In this document: piece by piece, positions 1-11,317 of the stretch | How the letters are laid out: each line of letters opens with the position of its first letter | Position numbering within the stretch: position 1 is the first letter of the stretch | DNA from: Myotis daubentonii | Taxonomy: Eukaryota > Chordata > Mammalia > Chiroptera > Vespertilionidae | Length of the DNA stretch: 64,000 bases | Assembly: GCF_963259705.1 (NCBI RefSeq) | Contig: NC_081842.1 | Location: forward strand, 67,158,787 to 67,222,786 | Direction of reading: 5' to 3' | Translations under genes and position numbers: made by a program | Notes under the pieces: model-generated | The model's input: the letters and a program-made list of their open reading frames with translations, nothing else | Told to the model about the DNA's origin: nothing | Databases searched by the model: none

Positions 1-1058
1 ATGTCCTATTTTCTAGATGAATGCTGGGAGGACATGAAGCTGTCCCATCCTCTGTGAAAATAACCACCGTGCAGGTAGACACGAGGATATGGTGTTCAGT
101 TTTCCATATTTACCACCATCTCTATCATCAAGAATCTCCCCAGACCACAGTATAAATATGTTTTCTGACAGGGCCCCAAAGTATTCAGAGAATATTTAGT
201 TTATAAATTGTGATAATCAGACCTCATAAAGTACTTGTTCTCATAATGTAGTACATGCAGTAAATATGAAATTGGCTGAATATTATTAGAACTTTGGTTC
301 TCAAAGTTGGCTGTACACTGGAATCACCGGGCATTTAATAAGTACTGATGGCTAGTTCCACTCTAAGAGACTCTGATCTAATTGCTATGGGGTACAGATT
401 GGACACAGGGATTTTTAAAAGTTCCCCAGATGATTTTAATGCACAACAGTTTGAGAACCACTTCACTGGAGACACCTTCAGCTTCGTGCTAATCTAAATG
501 GACTTTCTCACAGAGAATAAATCCTAGGAAGGTCACTCAAGTGACCCGGACCCTTGGATTCTATGAAGGAGTATTAGGGATTCTTAAACTATTTTAATTA
601 TTATTTATGTTTATTTTTATTTTGTTTTCTTTTAATATTTTTTAGTTTTATGAAGCTAGTTTTACTTTTACAAAAAAAATGTCCTCTTAGTGAGAGGGCA
701 CAGGCTAAATGAGACATCAGGCATCTTTGTTTTGATCTGCAAACTTATTTATTCATTATCCCATGATGGTGAAGATTTCAAACTGGTAAATCATAGGCAC
801 AATTGATAGATACTATGACTGAATGAGTGCAAGGTAATAATTTTGAATTGGTAGACAAAACAATACAAGTGGTCCCAAGCCTCTCTCTGATAAAATAATT
901 GGGAATTAAAAATCAAAGATGAAGTATTGGAGAAGTCCAATTAGAACCCAAATGGGAAATTAATTTTTGGACCAATCCCAAGTTATACCTTTCTCTGTAC
1001 CACAGCTCTCTCCCTGCAGTATGAGAGCGTGGGTTCTGGGGTTCAGGGCAGCACTTAC
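1..1058 (-). other. SIDT1: SIDT1 intron 14 (part)
   Basis: Non-coding sequence downstream of the last SIDT1 exon in the window. It begins with the donor gtaagtg read on the minus strand from 1058. A MER5A-like hAT remnant lies at 293-463. The rest is AT-rich and I recognise nothing in it. The next exon, expected to start with V-V-N, is off the left edge. Confidence 0.8.
293..463. repeat. MER5A-like hAT-Charlie remnant
   Basis: It starts ttggttctcaaagttggctg and ends cagtttgagaaccact, the two inverted ends of MER5A-type non-autonomous hAT elements. The interior is diverged, so it is an old copy. Confidence 0.75.
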
Positions 1059-1125
1059 TGTCTGGTAGGTGATGACCAGCTGGATCACAGGTAGTGCATA
1101 GAACACAGCGATAGTGATGATATTC
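1059..1125 (-). CDS. SIDT1: SIDT1 exon 14: membrane helix segment
   Basis: The 67-bp exon has acceptor cctgcatag before 1125 and donor gtaagtg after 1059. The first base completes a Trp codon begun in exon 13. It then encodes 22 residues, NIITIAVFYALPVIQLVITY followed by QT, and ends in phase 0. The stretch is strongly hydrophobic and forms most of a transmembrane helix after the cytoplasmic loop. The following residues lie in the next exon, outside the window. Confidence 0.95.
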
Positions 1126-2293
1126 CTATGCAGGCAGAAAGAACCAGAAATAGCTATTTCCAAATTAACAATGAAATCTTCATTCAAGTTTTTTAAAAAA
1201 GAATGTTTTCACCCCATAACTCCTTAGTCAACTCACAAAAGCAATTAGAAACTGATAATGTGGTTCTGGTTTCTCCAGTCATTTGTAAAGCAATGTAAAT
1301 AATACTTGCTTCTGTTTTAACTAAATTACTAATGAGAATCTATCGCTTAAGGATGTTATTAGAGGAAACGTGGTCAGAATGCAAGTCATGGGAGATGGAT
1401 CACACAAAGGAATGTGGCTCTCTTAGATTCCTCTTAGTTCCAAAATGAAGGTTCCACTATGAAATTCCATGTCGCCCCCACTGTCCCTTGTTTTCCTCTA
1501 ATATCTGAATCCAATTAAAGGGGAAAATAATTGGGAAGAGAAAGGAATCAGAAGATCCGTCAGTGTCAGCCTGGGGTTTTGAGGGGAGGGAAGGGCCCTT
1601 GACAGGCAGCTCAGCCTCTCAGCTCGAAGGGAGGTGGCATCAGTGTGTTTGATTATCCTGGGATAGTTTCTAGCTACCCTGAGATGCTCTAGGCATCTAG
1701 TCCCTGAAATGCCTGGTTCGTCCAAGAGCAAGGCCTGGTGAGGAGAAGAGGAGATGGCTGCAGATTAGCATGTCTCATGCAAGGTAGTGACATTAATGTT
1801 ATTGTTGCATTAGCCTTCTGGAAGAGAATTTGGTGTGCTCCCTGCACATACGGGAGTCTACTACCATTCTTATTTTTTCCTTTGTATTTATTTAATTTAG
1901 GGCCGGTTGCCTCTTATAATTTATTTTTCCTATGGAATGTGGCATGGATTCTTTAAAAAAATATATTTTATTGATTTTTTTTTTACAGAGAAGAAGGGAG
2001 AGGAATAGAGAGTTAGAAACATCGATCAGCTGCCTCCTGCACACCCCCTATTGGGGATGTGCCGGCAACCAAGGTACATGCCCCTGATTGGAATCGAACC
2101 TAGGACCCTTCAGTCCACAGGCTGACGCTCTGTCCACTGAGCCAAACCAGTTAGGTCATGGCATGGATTCTTGAAACACCTATATCTATGCCTCATTAAA
2201 CATTAAAACCTGTAATAAAAGTGACGGTATCATATACAAAAAAACCTTTACATTTTGATAAAGATAACTATGGCCTCTTGGTCATCTACTCAC
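1126..2293 (-). other. SIDT1: SIDT1 intron 13
   Basis: GT-AG intron of 1168 bp. It contains a minus-strand Ves SINE at 1954-2159, which ends 134 bp downstream of the exon 13 donor. I recognise nothing else in it. Confidence 0.85.
1954..2159 (-). mobile_element. Ves SINE
   Basis: tRNA-derived SINE in reverse orientation: the A-rich tail (seen as aatatattttattgat) is on the left and the tRNA-like head (ccactgagccaaaccag) on the right. It is flanked by the 13-bp target duplication ggcatggattctt at 1941-1953 and 2160-2172. Pol III-derived and moved by L1 machinery. Confidence 0.95.
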
Positions 2294-2367
2294 CAAAAAT
2301 AAATCTTATATTTTTTGCTGATGATTCTCCGGTCCTTCCTGGACAGATCTGACAGGTAAAGAAACAT
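2294..2367 (-). CDS. SIDT1: SIDT1 exon 13: loop end and helix start
   Basis: The 74-bp exon has acceptor gcttccag and donor gtgagt. It starts in phase 0 and encodes MFLYLSDLSRKDRRIISKKY then KIYF, plus two bases of a Trp codon finished by exon 14. The basic run RKDRR followed by KK is typical of a cytoplasmic juxtamembrane segment leading into a helix. It fits directly after the IRTK that ends exon 12. Confidence 0.95.
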
Positions 2368-3105
2368 CTGGAAGCCAAATAAAAAGAGAATGCAAAGCTG
2401 TACTTGCTCTCCCCCCCCCCCCCCCCCCCCGCATAAGATACAAAGGAGAGCTTTACAAATTTCAGTTCAATCCCTTACTAGGTAATTAAATTTATTTAAC
2501 AAGATTTTTCTTTTAACCTTGCTTATCCCAGAATATCATAATAAAAATCTTAGTATTTCTTCTTGGACTATTAAGGATTGGCTGATGTGGAAAAACTAGT
2601 GGGAATCGAATGCTTCTTATATCTTAAAAATTGATTTCCCAGTTTTCAAAGAGGTCCACAGTGTGGTTCTTGAATTGTAGGACTGAAACTGTGCAATTCA
2701 TCTTCATACACCTTCCCAGATAAACACGATATAATAAGTATACACCAGAAAGAAGCACACTTTACTCCTAAAGGATGATATGCACAGAACCAGAAAGTCT
2801 TTCCCAGCTACACCCTTCAGTGAATTTGTTCTTCCATCTGGTTGGATCCCTCTCTCCTTTATTATCCACAAGCTGTCACTTCAGACCTGAGGGTGTTCTG
2901 ATGCTCTATTCTCTTTAATGTTCTCATTTTCTTCCTCCAGACAGAAGTGCTAATTAGAGGATTGCTTCTAGCCTATAGTTATAGTTTACTTAAAAAGCCC
3001 TTTGGGAAATATGACTTTTGCCCGAAGGAAAACAAATAAGGACACAAAGGCATTGCTGAAGTTGTAATCAACTGCCCTTCAGAGAGGACAGCCAGGCAGA
3101 GGTAC
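2368..3105 (-). other. SIDT1: SIDT1 intron 12
   Basis: GT-AG intron of 738 bp with donor gtacct. Apart from an uninterrupted run of 20 cytosines (2411-2430, guanines on the transcript) I recognise nothing in it. Confidence 0.85.
2411..2430. repeat. (C)20 homopolymer
   Basis: Twenty consecutive C on the plus strand, so (G)20 in the SIDT1 transcript, 43 bp upstream of exon 13. The length is probably polymorphic and prone to sequencing error. Confidence 0.95.
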
Positions 3106-3251
3106 CTTGGTCCGGATGACGTTCTTATCACTCTCAATGTCTGGCATGGTGTCGAAGTCACTCTCCTCCACAGAGCTGTCCGAGTCTGACTGGTATGGCT
3201 GCCCCCCATCAGAGGAGGACATCTGCCTGCCGGGACTGGAGCTTGACTCAT
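3106..3251 (-). CDS. SIDT1: SIDT1 exon 12: acidic/serine-rich loop
   Basis: The 146-bp exon has acceptor ctgtttcag before 3251 and donor gtacct after 3106. Two bases complete an Asp codon begun in exon 11, then 48 residues follow, ending IRTK in phase 0. It contains a Ser run (ESSSSPGRQMSSSDGG) and an acidic cluster (VEESDFDTMPDIESDKN), low-complexity sequence typical of the cytoplasmic loop between the first two membrane segments. Several Ser residues precede acidic residues and resemble casein kinase 2 sites; this is inference. This exon was the main evidence for SIDT1 rather than SIDT2. Confidence 0.96.
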
Positions 3252-4544
3252 CTGAAACAGAGAACACTCATCTGCCTTCCAAAGTCCAGAAGAACCCAGG
3301 TTGCCCATTCTTCTCTGCGAAAAGCACAGTGCTGACTCAAACTAGTAAAAACTAACACCTTACCCACAACACATGACCTTTCTCTCAATTCCTCCTCAAC
3401 GAACTTTTAATGTTCCTCTTCTATTTTTAAGAATATAAAGACATCTGCTCTGTTACCGATTGGACACAAACATAATATGCTATATTTCCTGTTTCATATT
3501 TAAAATATGAACATAAATATATAAATATATGCATTCACATAGTTATGTATAGCATCTACCACATATACTTGTCAGCACACCCATATCCAGCAGCTCTACA
3601 TGGCTTGTGGATCAAGTATTTGTACACGGAAATCCCCCACATGCCACATCTAGGATTACATAATGTAAACAACATTCTCAGGAAGAGGAATCCTTGTGTT
3701 CCCGTGAACACTTCCCAGAGCAGATGGGAATCTGTGCAGCTTGATGAACACATGTGCCAAGCCTACTTCCGCTTTATTTCTTCTGTTCAGATGGCTAAAT
3801 AAAAAAAGCTCCTGTTCTGGCAGAGCCAGAAATAAGTCGTCTGCACTGAGTCCACATGCTTCTCATAGTTACAGAACAATAGGGCAGGGATACAGGATCC
3901 CAGTCTCTCTACACTGACATTTGAGGTGCAGCATTCATAGGCCAATCAGCGTCATGGAAGTGCATGAAAGCATCAAAGCACTCCTACTCCAAAAGACAGG
4001 GCTGGGAATTCTGTTTCCCTCAGGCCACTTAATGAACTCTGGGGGTTGCCAGGTGCATGACTGGGTGTCAGTGAGCAGGTTCATAACTTCATAATTTCGA
4101 TTATGAAGTTGGCCCAAAGGATGACTGGGGGGCTTCAGCCATGGTCACCTGCAGCTCAGCCTTAGTCTTCTGACCACCCTTACTCCCCTGAAACCTGAGA
4201 ATGAAGCAGCTGGTCAGGTGAGGTCAGGCTCCCTAACATCAGACCCCGACACATCTTTCAAGTCCTCGACAGGCTGGGTATGAAAAAACCTCCATGGGGG
4301 CCTTGGGATGTTGATGGCAAACCATTATAGGGAATTCTGTTCAAGTGTTGCTAGCAGATCCAAGAAACAATAATAGAACCAGAGAAAGTTAGAACTGGAA
4401 GGAATCTTCCAGATCATCCAACCAATTCATCTTACAAAGACCATACAGTCTTACTAGTATGTGATGACTGCCTTGCCTGCTCTCACAGTCATTAGTGGCT
4501 GGAGAATTAGGAAGCACTTCCATGAATAGACTCGTAGAAAATAC
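3252..4544 (-). other. SIDT1: SIDT1 intron 11
   Basis: GT-AG intron of 1293 bp. I recognise no transposon in it. Short ORFs on both strands look like chance. Confidence 0.8.
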
Positions 4545-4616
4545 CTATTGCCCCATAGCTGCTCCCTTCGGGGGTGCTGGCAGCAATGGGATGTGACACA
4601 GCCAGAGTTCCAGAGC
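4545..4616 (-). CDS. SIDT1: SIDT1 exon 11: cytoplasmic loop
   Basis: The 72-bp exon has acceptor ctttttaacag and donor gtattt. Two bases finish a Gly codon from exon 10, 23 codons follow (SGTLAVSHPIAASTPEGSSY then GAI), and one base starts the Asp codon completed in exon 12. It is a low-complexity Ser/Thr/Pro segment of the cytoplasmic loop. The donor gtattt is not the commonest type, so some skipping is possible. Skipping would keep the frame, because the exon is a multiple of three. Confidence 0.94.
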   Translation of the reverse strand, partial: ALELWLCHIPLLPAPPKGAAMGQ

Positions 4617-4916
4617 CTGTTAAAAAGCAAAGCGAAGAGAGACACACTTTATGTCCAGTTGCTAAAACAAAGGAACACAACACAATTCTAAGTAGTTTGA
4701 ACGATCAGCACACAATATTTTAAATTTGATATTCTTTTCACTCTAATACAGGAGTCACCAAACTGTGGCCTACAGGCCAAATCTAGCCTGCCACCTGTTT
4801 TTCTATGGCCCTTGAACTAAGAATAACTTTTAAATGTTTAAATGATTGGAGGGAAAAATCAAAAGGAAAATAATATGTCATGACAGGTAAAAATTCTAGG
4901 AAATTGAAATTCAGTA

Positions 4917-5504
4917 TCCTATCTAATAATAGACAAACATGGTAATTAACCATACCTCTGCTATCCTTCCCATTGGCTAATCAGGGCAATATGCAAATTA
5001 ACTGCCAACCAATATGGCGGGCGGCAGCCACGCAGCTGAAGCGAACATGAGGCTTGGTTGCCCCGGTGATGGAGGAAGCTAAGATTCCCCGCCTGCCGCA
5101 GCCGGGCTCTGAGCTGCACTCTAAGCAACTATGTTGCAATTATAGAAGCTAAACAAACCCCAGGTACCTGCTTTTAGCCAGCCGGCCTCAGAGCTGGAGC
5201 CACAACAAAGTTTCAATTACAGAAGGTAAATAAATCCCAGAATAAAAAAAAAAAAAGAAAAAAAGGAGAGACTAGGAGCTTTTCAGTTGCAGGCTTGGCC
5301 CGACTGAAAACAGCCCTCAGCCCCTCATCCAGGCTGGCCAGGCACCCCAGTGGGCACTCCCACCCTGAAGGGGGTGCGGGCAGCCTGAAAACAGCCATCA
5401 GCCCCTCACCCAGGCTAGCCAGGTACCCAAGCTGGACCCCCACCCTGATCCAGGACACCATTCAGGGCAAACCAGCTGGCCCCCACCCATGCAGCAGGCC
5501 TCTA
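4917..5504 (+). mobile_element. Helitron, upstream member of a head-to-tail pair
   Basis: It begins TCCTATCTAATAATAGAC after an A at 4916, a bat Helitron 5' end. It continues with ccattggctaatcagggc and atatgcaaattaactgcc, seen in this family. The 3' part ends gcaggcctcta, like the usual Helitron terminus but without the final G, and the next element starts at once. A GC-rich leader-like part (about 5030-5130) and an internal A-rich run (5238-5262) suggest captured sequence. No Rep/helicase coding is present, so it is non-autonomous. Confidence 0.75.
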
Positions 5505-5979
5505 TCCTATATAGTAAAAGGGTAATATGCAAACTGACCCTAACAGCAGAAAGACTGGGAATGACTGGTCACTATGACACACACTGACCACCAGGGGGCA
5601 GACGCTCAATGCAGGAGCTGCCCTCTGGTGGTCAGTGAGCTCCCACATGGAGGAGCTCTGCTCAGCCACAAGCCAGGCTGATGGCTGCCAGTACAGCGGT
5701 GGTGGTGGGGGCCTTTCCTGCCTCCTCAGCAGCACTAAGGATGTCCGACTGCAGCTTAGGCCTGCTCCCTGCTGGCAAGTGGACATCCCCTGAGGGCTGC
5801 CGGGCTGCCAGAGGGATGTCTGATTGCCATCTTAGGCCAAATCCCCCGAGGAGCAGGCCTCAGCCAGCAGATGGTCATCCCCCAAGGGGTCCCAGATTGT
5901 GAGAGGGCACAGGCCAGGCTGAGGGACTCCCCCCCCCCCCCACCCTGAGTGCACAAATTTTTGTGCACTGGTCCTCTAG
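5505..5979 (+). mobile_element. Helitron (HeliBat-type, non-autonomous)
   Basis: The 5' end is TCCTATATAGTAAAAGGG. The 3' end has the hairpin agtgcacaaatttttgtgca followed by ctggtcctCTAG, then a host T at 5980. The interior contains the palindromic block accaccagggggcag / ctggtggtcag common to the family. No protein coding is seen. A C-run at 5931-5941 lies before the hairpin. Confidence 0.92.
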
Positions 5980-6510
5980 TTCATATATAAAGTTGAATTG
6001 AGATATAGTCATACTCATTTGGGTATGTCTGTGGCTGGCTTTAGCTACAATGAGCAGGTTTGACAGAGACTATATGACTGGCAAAGCTTAACATATTTAC
6101 TGTTAGGTACTTTAGAGAAAAGCTGCTGATTCTCGCTTGACAGTATTGCAGAATCACAAGAACAAAGGAGCATAGGTGCTGAATCCCTGTGAGAAAGGCC
6201 ACCACTGAACAAAAACGTCAGAAATAAACGCCTGTGATTAAGGCACTGTAATTTGGAGGTTTACTTGTTACAGCAGTTAGCAGAACCCTCACAATAGGCT
6301 GAGAAAGCCCAGATGGGAAAGGAAATTTCTGCACTCCTTGGAGCAATAAATAATAGCAACATGAGCTAAAGATGTGAATGAACATTGGTTATTTTGAGGG
6401 ATATTGAGGAGGTAGAATAGGAGTATCTATTGCCAAGTGGTTGTTGTCAGTGAGAGAAAAAGACTCTAAAAAGTACATCTGCGCAGGTATCTAGGCAGTT
6501 TCTGACTCTG

Positions 6511-6690
6511 ACTTAATGCCGCCATGTTTCCGGGCGCCACGCTCATTTGTGGAGACGCACGGGATTCTTCACCGTCTCCTGAGCTTTGCCAAGGATCTGG
6601 GATATTGTCGGGCTGGTGGGGATTCCTTACTGAAATCTGCTTTCTGAGAGATGCGATTGCTTCTGTCGCAATACAGACAAAAAAAAAATA
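6511..6690 (+). other. Unidentified CpG-bearing block with A-rich end
   Basis: The stretch contains gccgccatgtttccgggcgc, several CpGs in an AT-rich intron, and ends in aaaaaaaaataaaatctg (from about 6680). It could be a fragment of an LTR, a retrotransposed 5' UTR, or another repeat I do not know. No target duplication was found and no long frame is convincing. Confidence 0.3.
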
Positions 6691-7487
6691 AAATCTGTAA
6701 CTTGCCAGTCTCTTGTACTGTTGCAGGGAAATATCTTTTCAGTGAAGCCATAACTGAGAATATTCTTTCATATCCTCACTGCAAATATATTTCTATTTCT
6801 TCATTGAAAACATGGATCTTTATCGTTTACATTAATGCTGGAGTGTAACACATGTAAAAGGACCCAAAGCCTCAAACAATTCATCGTTTGTCACAGTTGG
6901 CTCTCTTCATTCAGCTCTCAAACTACACTCCCACTAGTGGCAGTGAAATCATCCAGTTGTGCAAGCCAACTTTATAGTCTTTCCACTTTTTTTTTTTTTT
7001 ACTCTTTGTGTGTCCATTCATTTCCTCCATGAAAAAAAAAAATTAAATCTCAAGTCCAAAATATTTAGCCAGACGATGAGAGACATCTGATGGCCTTGGA
7101 GACTCAATTGCCTGCCTCACTTTGATGGCTCAGCAGCTGGACAGCAACACCATGGAGCTAATGGCAGCATTCCTGGCTGTTCCCAGGGCCCTCAGAATGC
7201 AAACTGCCTGGCACTGTTCCTAGGCTTGGAGATCCCTTCATATATTTCTTATTATTTAAAGAAAGATGTTCCCTGGCCTTCCTTGGACTTACCCATAATT
7301 GCATGGTATCAACACCATCTCTACTTTCCAGCCAATTTCCAGGCATAGAAACAGGTTACTTTCAGACTCTTAATGAGAGATTAAATCTTTTGAGCACATA
7401 ACAATGTTATGGGAAGATGGTGACTGCAAATTGACTTTTTTTTTTTTTTTTTACCTAGGACAGATTTGGCCATAGTTACAGCACAGA

Positions 7488-7620
7488 GCTCTGCTGCTGC
7501 TACTATTGACTATGATTAGTACTATAACAAGTACTAACACTGTTACCACCACCACTCCTACTATTACTAATGCTTCTGGTACTGCTGCTGTGGCTGCTGC
7601 TGCTATGATCACTACTACTG
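7488..7620. repeat. Trinucleotide-rich (CTG/ACT) low-complexity tract
   Basis: Interspersed runs such as ctgctgctgctactattg, accaccaccactcctact and ctgctgctgtggctgctg form an imperfect, interrupted triplet repeat. Confidence 0.75.
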
Positions 7621-7629
7621 GCCAATGGT

Positions 7630-7795
7630 TATTGAAAGCTTACTGTGCGTCAGACACTCTTTTGAGCTCTTTACAAGAATTTTAATTTTTCAACAACCCT
7701 ATGAAGTGGGTGCTACTGTTATCACCACTTTAAAGACAACAAAAGGGGAGTTGCTGAGAGATCAAGTAATTTGCCCAGAGTCACTCTGATATTGG
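7630..7795 (-). repeat. MIR-type ancient SINE
   Basis: In reverse orientation it carries tactgtgcgtcagacactct, caaccctatgaagtgggtgc and aagtaatttgcccagagtca, the recognisable MIR core and tail region, heavily diverged. Confidence 0.65.
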
Positions 7796-9958
7796 GTGGA
7801 TATTGGTTTATTATATTGGTCTCAGCTAAAATTTTTCTTAATTGAAAGAAACACAAGGGTTTTCCTTCAAAATATGAATAACTGTCAGTAAGCAAGTTGT
7901 TTTGGTGGAGAGCTCCAGAATATCTTTCAAAAGAGACAAGCAGGTTGAGGCTCATGCGCATCTCCACAACCATAAGCACAACCTTTGCTCTTTACATTGG
8001 CTGCTGTGCTGGCCAATGATTCCTTACTGGGCCATGCTCCTGCCTTCTTTCTGTCTAGTTCATTGTAGGAAGTCTCACAAAAATCACTGCATTGATAGTA
8101 TCCCTCAGTGCTATATTCAGTCTTCTCCATTTACATTTCCCTCAGTCCCTTTCACATCTTTTTCTTTTCAAGTGTAAACCCCCTATTTTTAACCAGAAAC
8201 CTCTGTTCCTTATTTAAGATTTAATTAAAAAAATAAATGTGCAAATAGTAAGTGAAGAATGACACTAAAATAATAAAACCTAGAATTTTTGGCATTTTGG
8301 TGTTCCTGAGAAGCCCTCTGAGGAGGTAAGAAGTGCACATAGGAAAATGATGAGGTCAGTTTTGGCAGGAGGTTGTAATGGTTTGTGGGAGCCAATGGTT
8401 TTTGTGTGTGTGTGATCAAAAGAGAAAAAAAAACACAAACAAAAACTAAAATCAAAGCAAGCGAGAAAGCAAAAACAACCACTGTTTTGTCAGGTGACAA
8501 CTCCATTAAAAAGAAAAAGCCAGCTGTGTAGGTCTGTTCAGACTTGGACGTGTCACTGATTTCTGCACTCTGCTCTGCCTCATTCTGAGCCAACAGCAGG
8601 GGCTCTGTGACGATTTAGAACGTCAAGATTTTCATGTGCAATATAATTGCCAGCACGTAAAAAGTTTGAACTCTGTGGACTTTTATAGGTATAATTTAAA
8701 CATACGATTGATCAACATCGGATAATTTTTCTTATGTCTAAAACATGGGTTTCAGGCATGAAATCCAAAGCATTTTCTTCCAAACTTCAAGTATGATCAA
8801 TGGTCCTAGAAGGCAAGCCATTTTTACACTTATCTGTATGGTACTGAGAAAGAAGAATTAAATACAAAAATATTAGCTCATAGGACAGACCAAGATGTTC
8901 TAGCTGGAAATAAGCAAACTTATAAGGTTGTGAATGAGCTAATCTAATTGAGGAAACTTGTTCTGTTGTGTTTTTCTCTGAGCACAACCCCCTTGCCATC
9001 TGTCTACTTTACTAACATAGAAAAATATATGCTTTCATGCTTGCTCTTTATGTTAAATGCTCTGTGTGAAGGGGAAAAATATTTCATTCTGAGCATATTT
9101 GGAACTTTCAGGGACTTCATATTTATAACTGTCCTGCCTCTTTCCATTTCTGAACGCAGGAGGTGGGAAGCTGAAGAGGGAGTCGGAAATGATGTGAACT
9201 AGCTGCCATGAAATTCCATTTTTGTGTCAATTGGCTACCTACCCCAACTAATTTCATGTTTTGTTTCAAAAGCTGAGGAGAAAATGAAGGAAACCATGAA
9301 TCTTTGTAAAGGGATATAAAATTCCTCTCAAAGGAAAAACTGAGCAAGAAAAGTCAAGGAAATTTGGAAAAAGAAGAGTAGAGGGTCAGGACTAGCATTA
9401 GAGACCCATCGCCCCAGAGCCTGGTGATGGCCTGTGCTCCTTGGTGTCTCCAGACTCAACACACTGCTTGTCTTACTCCCTCTGAACCCTACTCTTTGCT
9501 GAGAGGCTGACTCAATAATGGCTCTACCCAGGGAAGGGTTCATTGGATTGGCCATATGGTTCTTAAATGTACAAACCTGGCAGGTTTGTCAAGCTCCCTC
9601 ACTTGAAAAAGTGACCTTGCCTTATGCTACACCCAGGTTTGTGGTGACAGCTCAGGTGCCCCACAGGCCTGTGAGGTATGCTTCATTCATCTCTCTTCCC
9701 ACTTGGTGTCTGAATTTCTGTACAGACTCTTTAACAATGATGAGAAATATGGGTTTCTCTGCTGAGAGAGCCAGTGGAAGAAAGGTTTTTAGAGCACAGA
9801 GCTTTTTCTAGTACTCCTCAGATGACCCCCGAGAACCTTGCTTTAAGTCCTAAGTGATGAATGGAGAGTACATTGTCCCTTCAAGGATGGAAGAAGCTCT
9901 TTACCAGCACTATTGCCACTTCATCTGGCTCTAGGGTCTCATCTCCTTTTTCATCCAA

Positions 9959-10441
9959 TCCTTTCTAATAAAGAGGGACTATGCCAATTGACCATCACGC
10001 CATCGCAAAGATGGTGGTGCCCACAGCCAATATGCCCTCAAAGATGGCGGTGCCCACAGCCACAAGATGGCGGTGCCCGGTCCCCTCAGCCTCGCTGGGG
10101 TGGCAGGTGTGGCAAGGCCAGACCCACCCCCCGGCAGGCCCGGCCTTGCTGTGCACCTACCTCTGGAGTCCCCCAGTCCTCTCAGCCCCTTAGCCGTCCA
10201 GGGCCGGCCTGAGGCACAGGCAGCTGCCCAGCCACCCAGGGTCTCCCAAGGCTCAGGTAACCAGGGCCAGCCAAGGCTTGTGCTGCAGGCAGTGGCAGTA
10301 GCAGAGGTGTGATGGGGGCATCGCCATCCCCTAATCACTGGGTCGCCTCCCATCCCTGAGGGCTCCCGGACTGTGAGAGGGGGCAGGCTGGGCTGAGGGA
10401 CACCCCCTCCAGTGCATGAATTTTCTCCCCTGGGCCTCTAG
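9959..10441 (+). mobile_element. Helitron (non-autonomous)
   Basis: The 5' end is TCCTTTCTAATAAAGAGG after an A. The 3' end is gtgcatgaattttctcccct then gggcctCTAG before a T, a decayed hairpin. The GC-rich interior carries three copies of an aagatggcggtgcc-type motif (10008, 10041, 10064). Its ORFs are chance frames in GC-rich repeat sequence. Confidence 0.88.
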
Positions 10442-10875
10442 TGAAGTATAAAATAAGTTCTTTCTCTTTTTAGGATAGTTGGAGCCAATGTTGACATATT
10501 TCATATAAACTTAAAGAACTGCATACAAGTCAAAGAATAACAAATGCAGAGGAGTCGGCAGGTTCTCCAGCTGCAGCCTTCCTGTGGTTACCAAACTAAA
10601 ATAGTGCTGCCACCAAGCCCCCAAGGCATTTCCTGGAGCTCTGAGCTCCACTGAACTTCCTGGAGCTCCACAGTCACACTAATCTTGGCCCTGGGGAGAA
10701 ACAGACATTTCTGAATCCTGGTCCTTTCCAAAGCTTCCTCCCTGAATGTCTCACTTTAGCTTCCAGATAAGGTCCCTCTCTGAGGCTGGCTTATCCATGC
10801 TCTGTTTGATATGTTTAAAAAAGTCACTAACTGGTTTTTCTCCAAGGTAGATCTTGTCTTCTCTGCTCTTGGTTT

Positions 10876-11093
10876 TTTTTTTTGTTTGTTTTTTTAAAAA
10901 AATATATTTTATTGATTTTTTACAGAGAGGAAGGGAGAGGGATAGAGCCTTAGAAGCATCGATCAGCTGCTTTCTGAACACTCCCTACTGGGGATGTGCC
11001 TGCAACCAAGGTACATGCCCTTGACCAGAACTGAACCTGGGACCCTTCAGTCCGCAGGCCGACGCTCTATCCACTGAGCCAAACCGGTCAGGG
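10876..11093 (-). mobile_element. Ves SINE
   Basis: Reverse-oriented SINE with tail tttttaaaaaaatatatttt on the left and head ccactgagccaaaccggtca on the right. Perfect 15-bp target duplication ctctgctcttggttt at 10861-10875 and 11094-11108. Confidence 0.96.
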
Positions 11094-11317
11094 CTCTGCT
11101 CTTGGTTTAAATCACCTAAGTGTCCTCTCACTAGTGGTCCTGTGACATGAGTTATATTATCTTTGATCTTTCCCTGTAGCCTCTCTGCCACAAAGATTCT
11201 TTATTTCCACCCTATTTTAAAGCCCTTTGTGGTGAACTTTCTTATTCCACACTTCCTAACTAAGCTGGGATTTTGTTCAGGTATCCTCACCTGTGCCTGG
11301 CAGTCCATGTGTTTAAG

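Larger units (their letters stand above)
4747..6135 (-). mobile_element. hAT-Charlie-like element split by Helitrons
   Basis: The left part (4747-4916, beginning near caggagtcaccaaactgtgg) and right part (5980-6135, with gtctgtggctggctttagct and catatttactgttagg) are two pieces of one old non-autonomous hAT family. The same family recurs in the opposite orientation at 37185-37365. The pieces join without loss if 4917-5979 is removed, so the Helitron DNA entered at one A/T site. Confidence 0.7.

Noticed and set aside
9913..10353. Several Pro/Trp/Arg-rich ORFs
   Set aside because: They lie inside a non-autonomous Helitron; GC-rich repeat sequence gives long chance frames.
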